Assembly: GCA_964608915.1 (NCBI GenBank)
Contig: CAZSQA010000015.1
Coordinates: 67,902 to 131,901, forward strand
From: QWQI01 sp964608915
GTDB taxonomy: Bacteria > Planctomycetota > Planctomycetia > Isosphaerales > Isosphaeraceae
Length of the DNA stretch: 64,000 nucleotides
Direction: 5' to 3'
Shown: in pieces, positions 61,273 through 64,000 of the stretch
Numbering within the stretch: the first letter of the stretch is position 1
How the letters are laid out: each line of letters starts with the position of its first letter
Notes under the pieces: generated by a model
The model's input: only the letters and a program-made list of their open reading frames with translations
The model's database searches: none
Told to the model about the DNA's origin: nothing
Position numbers and translations under genes: made by a program

Positions 61273-62319
61273 ATGCGGCGTGCCCGAGTCACTGGTCGTT
61301 CAAGGATGACCCAATCTCGCCGGGTGATGGCACTCGGCCTCATTTGTTCCGCGAGTTTCCCCACGTTCACGTGGGCACAGAACGCTCCCGTACCCAAAAC
61401 CGCTGCTCCGGCTCAGGCAGCAGCCGCTGGCCGCCCGGCGACGGGCCAGGCACAGCCACAAGCCGCGCAGGGGCAGGCGGCACAGGCCAAGGCCGCGAAG
61501 ACCCCGGAAGAACTCGCCCAGCTCGCGAAGCGCATGGACCAGCTTCTGGCCACGTGGGAGCAGCGATCGGCCCAGGTGAAGGAACTCGACGCCGAGTTCA
61601 CACGCAAGGACCATTCGCCCGCCTGGCAGGAAAACACCGAATACAAAGGCCGCGCGCTGCTGAAAAGCCCTGACCTGGCCTATCTCGACTTTCTCAAGTT
61701 CGATGCGGCCGAAAAGAAGCACAACCACTTCGAGCGGATCATCTGCACCGGCAAGGAAGTCTTTCATTACCAGACGGCCAGCCGGCAGATCTTCATCTTC
61801 CCGCTGTCGGCCGAAGAGCGATCAAGGGCTCTGGAAGAAGGCCCGCTGCCGTTCCTGTTCAACATGAAGGCCGATCGCGCCAAACAGCGTTACAAGATGC
61901 AATTGCGGTCCGAAAACGAGCAGGGCGCGTGGATCGAAATCCAGCCTCTGGAAAAGATCGATCAGGAAAGCTTCAGCAAGGTTTACGTGCTCCTGAACAA
62001 GGAGAAATTCCTGCCGGACAGGCTCGTACTATACGCCCCGAACGGCAAGGACACCCAGGATTACAAGTTCGTCACCATCAAGATGAACTCCGGCGTCGCC
62101 GATGCCAACTTCCAGGGCGTCATTCCCAAAGAGGGCTGGGACGTCGTCCGCAACCCGTCGGTGATCGGTCAACCAGGTGCAGGTGCCACGAATCAGCCGG
62201 TGCCGCGTGTCGGCCAGCTCACGCCCGGTGCGAATCGCCCATCGAACGGCACGGCAGCCGGCGTGAAGCCGACAGCCCCGGCTGCGAAAACCGCTGCGCC
62301 CGGTGCCATGCGGCGTTGA
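61273..62319 (+). CDS. TIGR03009-like exported protein
   Basis: A 348-residue planctomycete-type protein. The signal peptide (RVMALGLICSASFPTFTWAQ) is followed by an Ala/Gln/Pro-rich linker. The conserved domain begins TPEELAQLAKRMDQLLATWE and has VKELDAEFTRKDHSPAWQEN, YKGRALLKSPDLAYLDFLKF, ERIICTGKEVFHYQTASRQI and PLPFLFNMKADRAKQRYKMQ. This LolA/outer-membrane-carrier-like beta-fold is typical of TIGR03009, a planctomycete-restricted family of unknown role, perhaps lipoprotein handling. A Pro/Ala/Thr-rich tail ends the protein. AAGGAGG lies 9 nt before the ATG. Confidence 0.9.
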   Translation: MRRARVTGRSRMTQSRRVMALGLICSASFPTFTWAQNAPVPKTAAPAQAAAAGRPATGQAQPQAAQGQAAQAKAAKTPEELAQLAKRMDQLLATWEQRSAQVKELDAEFTRKDHSPAWQENTEYKGRALLKSPDLAYLDFLKFDAAEKKHNHFERIICTGKEVFHYQTASRQIFIFPLSAEERSRALEEGPLPFLFNMKADRAKQRYKMQLRSENEQGAWIEIQPLEKIDQESFSKVYVLLNKEKFLPDRLVLYAPNGKDTQDYKFVTIKMNSGVADANFQGVIPKEGWDVVRNPSVIGQPGAGATNQPVPRVGQLTPGANRPSNGTAAGVKPTAPAAKTAAPGAMRR

Positions 62320-62350
62320 TCGGACACTCAGTCGAACGATAAACTCCAGA

Positions 62351-62380
62351 CGCCCCCGCAACATGCTTGCGGCGGGCGTT
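62351..62380 (+). terminator. Rho-independent terminator
   Basis: A stem of two 6-bp segments separated by a 1-nt bulge (ACGCCC-CCGCAA with TTGCGG-C-GGGCGT), then TCTCTTTCTTTT about 10 nt downstream. It lies 31 nt after the TIGR03009-like stop. Confidence 0.65.
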
Positions 62381-62417
62381 CGGCATTGGTCTCTTTCTTT
62401 TCCCGGAGCCGGCACGC

Positions 62418-62777
62418 ATGGCCTTCGACGACCGCCTGGCGGAACGTGTCCGCTTCATGTTTTCCGGCAAAATGGCCGTCACCGAACGCAAGATGTTCGG
62501 TGGCCTGGTGTTTATGATCCGCGGGCACATGGTCGTCGGTGTCGATCGGCATTCGCTCATGGCCCGGGTCGGCCCTGAAATTTATGACCGGGCCCTGGAA
62601 ATGCCCCATGTCTCGGCCCAGGTCTTCGGCGATCAGCCGGCCCGGGGTTATGTGATGGTCCAGCCCGATGGCCTGCTGACCGACGGCCAGTTGCGTGGCT
62701 GGGTGGAGCTATGCTGCACCTTCGTCGATTCGCTGCCGGATAAGCCGCCCAAGCCGAAAAAACGCGGAAAGGGTTAA
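62418..62777 (+). CDS. TfoX N-terminal domain protein
   Basis: A 119-residue protein consisting of one TfoX/Sxy N-terminal domain: AFDDRLAERVRFMFSGKMAV, TERKMFGGLVFMIRGHMVVG and LMARVGPEIYDRALEMPHVS, ending in a basic tail (DKPPKPKKRGKG). In gammaproteobacteria this domain belongs to a competence regulator, but single-domain members in other phyla have unknown function. The start at 62418 matches the domain and has GGAG 10 nt upstream. Confidence 0.9.
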   Translation: MAFDDRLAERVRFMFSGKMAVTERKMFGGLVFMIRGHMVVGVDRHSLMARVGPEIYDRALEMPHVSAQVFGDQPARGYVMVQPDGLLTDGQLRGWVELCCTFVDSLPDKPPKPKKRGKG

Positions 62778-62812
62778 ATTCGTCAGATCCGTCAATTCCG
62801 GCCGAATTCGCC

Positions 62813-63025
62813 TTACTTCGACGAAGCGTTTCCGGTCTTTCCGATCCCGATCGAAACGAGCGGCTCACCCGTTTGACCAGCATTCGAACATTTGCCGCAG
62901 CCGCTGCCGCAGCTCGATGCTTTCCGGCCAGAACGTAACCCGAGGCTGGCGAAGACCGTTTTCTTGAGGAAAAACACGCCTGCGGCGAACACGCAGCCGA
63001 TTGCGAAGATGTCCTGAATGCCCAT
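62813..63025 (-). CDS. FeoB-associated Cys-rich membrane protein
   Basis: A 70-residue protein with one span (IQDIFAIGCVFAAGVFFLKK) and a cytosolic Cys cluster (SSCGSGCGKCSN). It lies 51 nt behind feoB on the same strand and matches the small 'FeoB-associated Cys-rich' proteins, which may handle Fe2+ on the inner face. GGAGG lies 8 nt before the ATG. Confidence 0.88.
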   Translation of the reverse strand: MGIQDIFAIGCVFAAGVFFLKKTVFASLGLRSGRKASSCGSGCGKCSNAGQTGEPLVSIGIGKTGNASSK

Positions 63026-63076
63026 TGTCGGAACCTCCGGAAAGCAGCAATGTCGACTTCGGACGTCCAGGTGCGA

Positions 63077-64000
63077 TCAGGCTCCGATCAGCATACCGAT
63101 GCGATAGGTCGCGAACGCCGCGACATAGGCCAGGCTCGTCATATAGACGAACGAGAAAACTGGCCATTGCCAGCCACCCGTTTCCCGGCCGATGACGGCG
63201 AGCGTCGAAATGCACTGGGCACAAAGGGCGAAGAAAACCATGATCGATAGAGCGACGGGGACGTTGAACAACGGCTTGCCGGAATCGGGCCAGGTGGCGT
63301 TTCGCATGGCGCTGCGCAAACTTTCCTGACCAGCGTCTTCTTCCACATCGGCACCGACGTCGAAAATCACGCCCAGTGTGGCCACGACCACCTCCCTCGC
63401 GGGAAACGATGCGATCACCGCGCTGCCGATGCGCCAATCCCAGCCCAATGGCCGCACGACCGGTTCGATCAGCCGGCCGGCCCTGCCCAGAATGCTCTGC
63501 CGCTGCTGAATGCCTGCCAGCTTGTTCTCGGCCGAGCGGATCGACTCCTCGATTTCTCCGACTCGGGCGGAATCGCCCGCGGCCTCAGCCTGTGCCAGAT
63601 TGGTTTCGAGTGCCTGCTTCTGTTCGACGATCGCGGTGAACTCAGGCGTGGAAGCCCGGGGATAATACAGGGCCCCCCACATCAGGATCGAAACGGCGAA
63701 AATGACGGTGCCGGCGTTCTTGACGAAGTCGAGCCCCCGCTCGACGGCTCGAGCGACGATCACCCTAGGCGAAGGCCACTGGTATTCCGGCATTTCCATC
63801 ACGAAGGCTGGTGGACCGCTTCGCAGGACCGTCCGTTTCAACAGCCACGCAACCACCGCCGCGACGACCACACCGACGGCGTACATGGCGAAAAGAGTCA
63901 GGCCCTGCAGGTGCAGCAAGCCGCCCAGCAGAGACCGTTGCGGGATGAAGGCCGCGATCATCAGCGTGTAAACCGGCAACCGGGCGCTGCAGCTCATCAG
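63077..64000 (-). CDS. feoB: Ferrous iron transporter FeoB, C-terminal part (cut by window edge)
   Basis: The last 307 or so residues of FeoB. The region begins inside the conserved LMSCSARLPVYTLMIAAF block (Gate/core motif with conserved Cys). It continues with VFAMY-like and RVIVARAVERGLDFVKNAGT helices, VIASFPAREVVVATLGVIFD (second Gate motif) and FALCAQCISTLAVIGRETGG (conserved Cys-x-x-Cys-like pair). The end is FATYRIGMLIGA. Between the two core blocks lies a coiled-coil insert (IVEQKQALETNLAQAEAAGD, then SARVGEIEESIRSAENKLAG). The N-terminal G domain lies beyond the window. Imports Fe2+ across the inner membrane. Confidence 0.95.
   Translation of the reverse strand: MMSCSARLPVYTLMIAAFIPQRSLLGGLLHLQGLTLFAMYAVGVVVAAVVAWLLKRTVLRSGPPAFVMEMPEYQWPSPRVIVARAVERGLDFVKNAGTVIFAVSILMWGALYYPRASTPEFTAIVEQKQALETNLAQAEAAGDSARVGEIEESIRSAENKLAGIQQRQSILGRAGRLIEPVVRPLGWDWRIGSAVIASFPAREVVVATLGVIFDVGADVEEDAGQESLRSAMRNATWPDSGKPLFNVPVALSIMVFFALCAQCISTLAVIGRETGGWQWPVFSFVYMTSLAYVAAFATYRIGMLIGA

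Noticed and set aside
1..64000. CRISPR array, rRNA, tRNA, prophage or insertion sequence
   Set aside because: No regularly spaced repeats, tRNA-like cloverleaf with CCA-type end, rRNA sequence, integrase or transposase was recognised anywhere in the window.

Overview
The window looks like chromosomal DNA of a planctomycete, probably of the Gemmatales/Isosphaerales side of the Planctomycetia. The evidence is gene content, not a marker gene. It carries a membrane-bound dehydrogenase fused to a Planctomycetes/Verrucomicrobia-type CxxCH haem domain, FG-GAP/ASPIC 'CRTAC1' lipoproteins, a TIGR03009-like exported protein, a DLG-type Ser/Thr kinase, a PEP-CTERM protein, twin 'neutral ceramidase' paralogues, and tetrahydromethanopterin-linked C1 genes (fae, mtdB). 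GC is high, genes are dense and on both strands, and Shine-Dalgarno sites are patchy. I saw no rRNA, tRNA, CRISPR array, prophage or complete insertion sequence.

Layout. 1-8.1 kb (minus strand): truncated di-haem cytochrome c peroxidase, 2[4Fe-4S] ferredoxin, large polytopic TPR protein, about 1 kb of apparently non-coding DNA, then the large dehydrogenase/HEAT/haem protein. 8.4-11.2 kb (plus): Maf, M28 peptidase, Trm112-like/methyltransferase fusion. This runs tail-to-tail into two translationally coupled GT2 glycosyltransferases (minus). 13.2-16.4 kb: CRTAC1 lipoprotein followed by a TPR gene broken by one extra C in a C7 run. 16.6-24.4 kb: S9 peptidase, YhdT/PanF-like symporter pair, M81 (MlrC-like) peptidase, nitrilase-family amidase, KaiC-like ATPase. 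24.5-30.6 kb: ABC exporter cassette with a 932-aa membrane accessory protein and an internally duplicated ABC-2 permease.

30.6-34.1 kb (minus): small membrane protein, FG-GAP protein, acidic hypothetical, Tat-exported Gfo/Idh/MocA oxidoreductase, then a 0.7 kb gap holding two palindromic repeats. 34.8-38.8 kb: 1318-aa surface protein with a GH64-like beta-1,3-glucanase domain, an Ig-like spacer and an FG-GAP propeller. 38.9-40.4 kb: rhodanese and DUF3500 proteins. 40.7-46.0 kb: beta-hydroxyacid dehydrogenase, two coupled ceramidase paralogues (the second with a LamG tail), and a MoaD-MoaE (MoaX-like) fusion. 46.0-50.4 kb: YugP-like Zn peptidase, ATP-grasp protein, small Cys-containing exported protein, fae and mtdB. 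A 29-aa very basic gene, too short for ordinary gene calling, lies at 50640-50729.

51.0-53.5 kb: exported MBL hydrolase, GNAT acetyltransferase, HNH endonuclease. 53.9-61.0 kb: leucine genes split into leuB (minus) and leuC-leuD (plus) around a tail-anchored kinase and a PEP-CTERM protein, with a D12-class DNA adenine methylase directly behind leuD. 61.3-64.0 kb: TIGR03009-like protein, TfoX-domain protein, then the FeoB C-terminus and its Cys-rich partner on the minus strand, truncated at the window edge.

Working together: fae and mtdB form the NAD(P)-dependent entry of formaldehyde oxidation/detoxification. leuBCD complete the isopropylmalate-to-ketoisocaproate steps. The S9, M81, symporter and nitrilase genes suggest uptake and breakdown of peptides or amides. 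Many exported FG-GAP, haem and glucanase-like proteins fit a polymer-degrading, particle-associated lifestyle. Function calls rest on motif recognition by eye.
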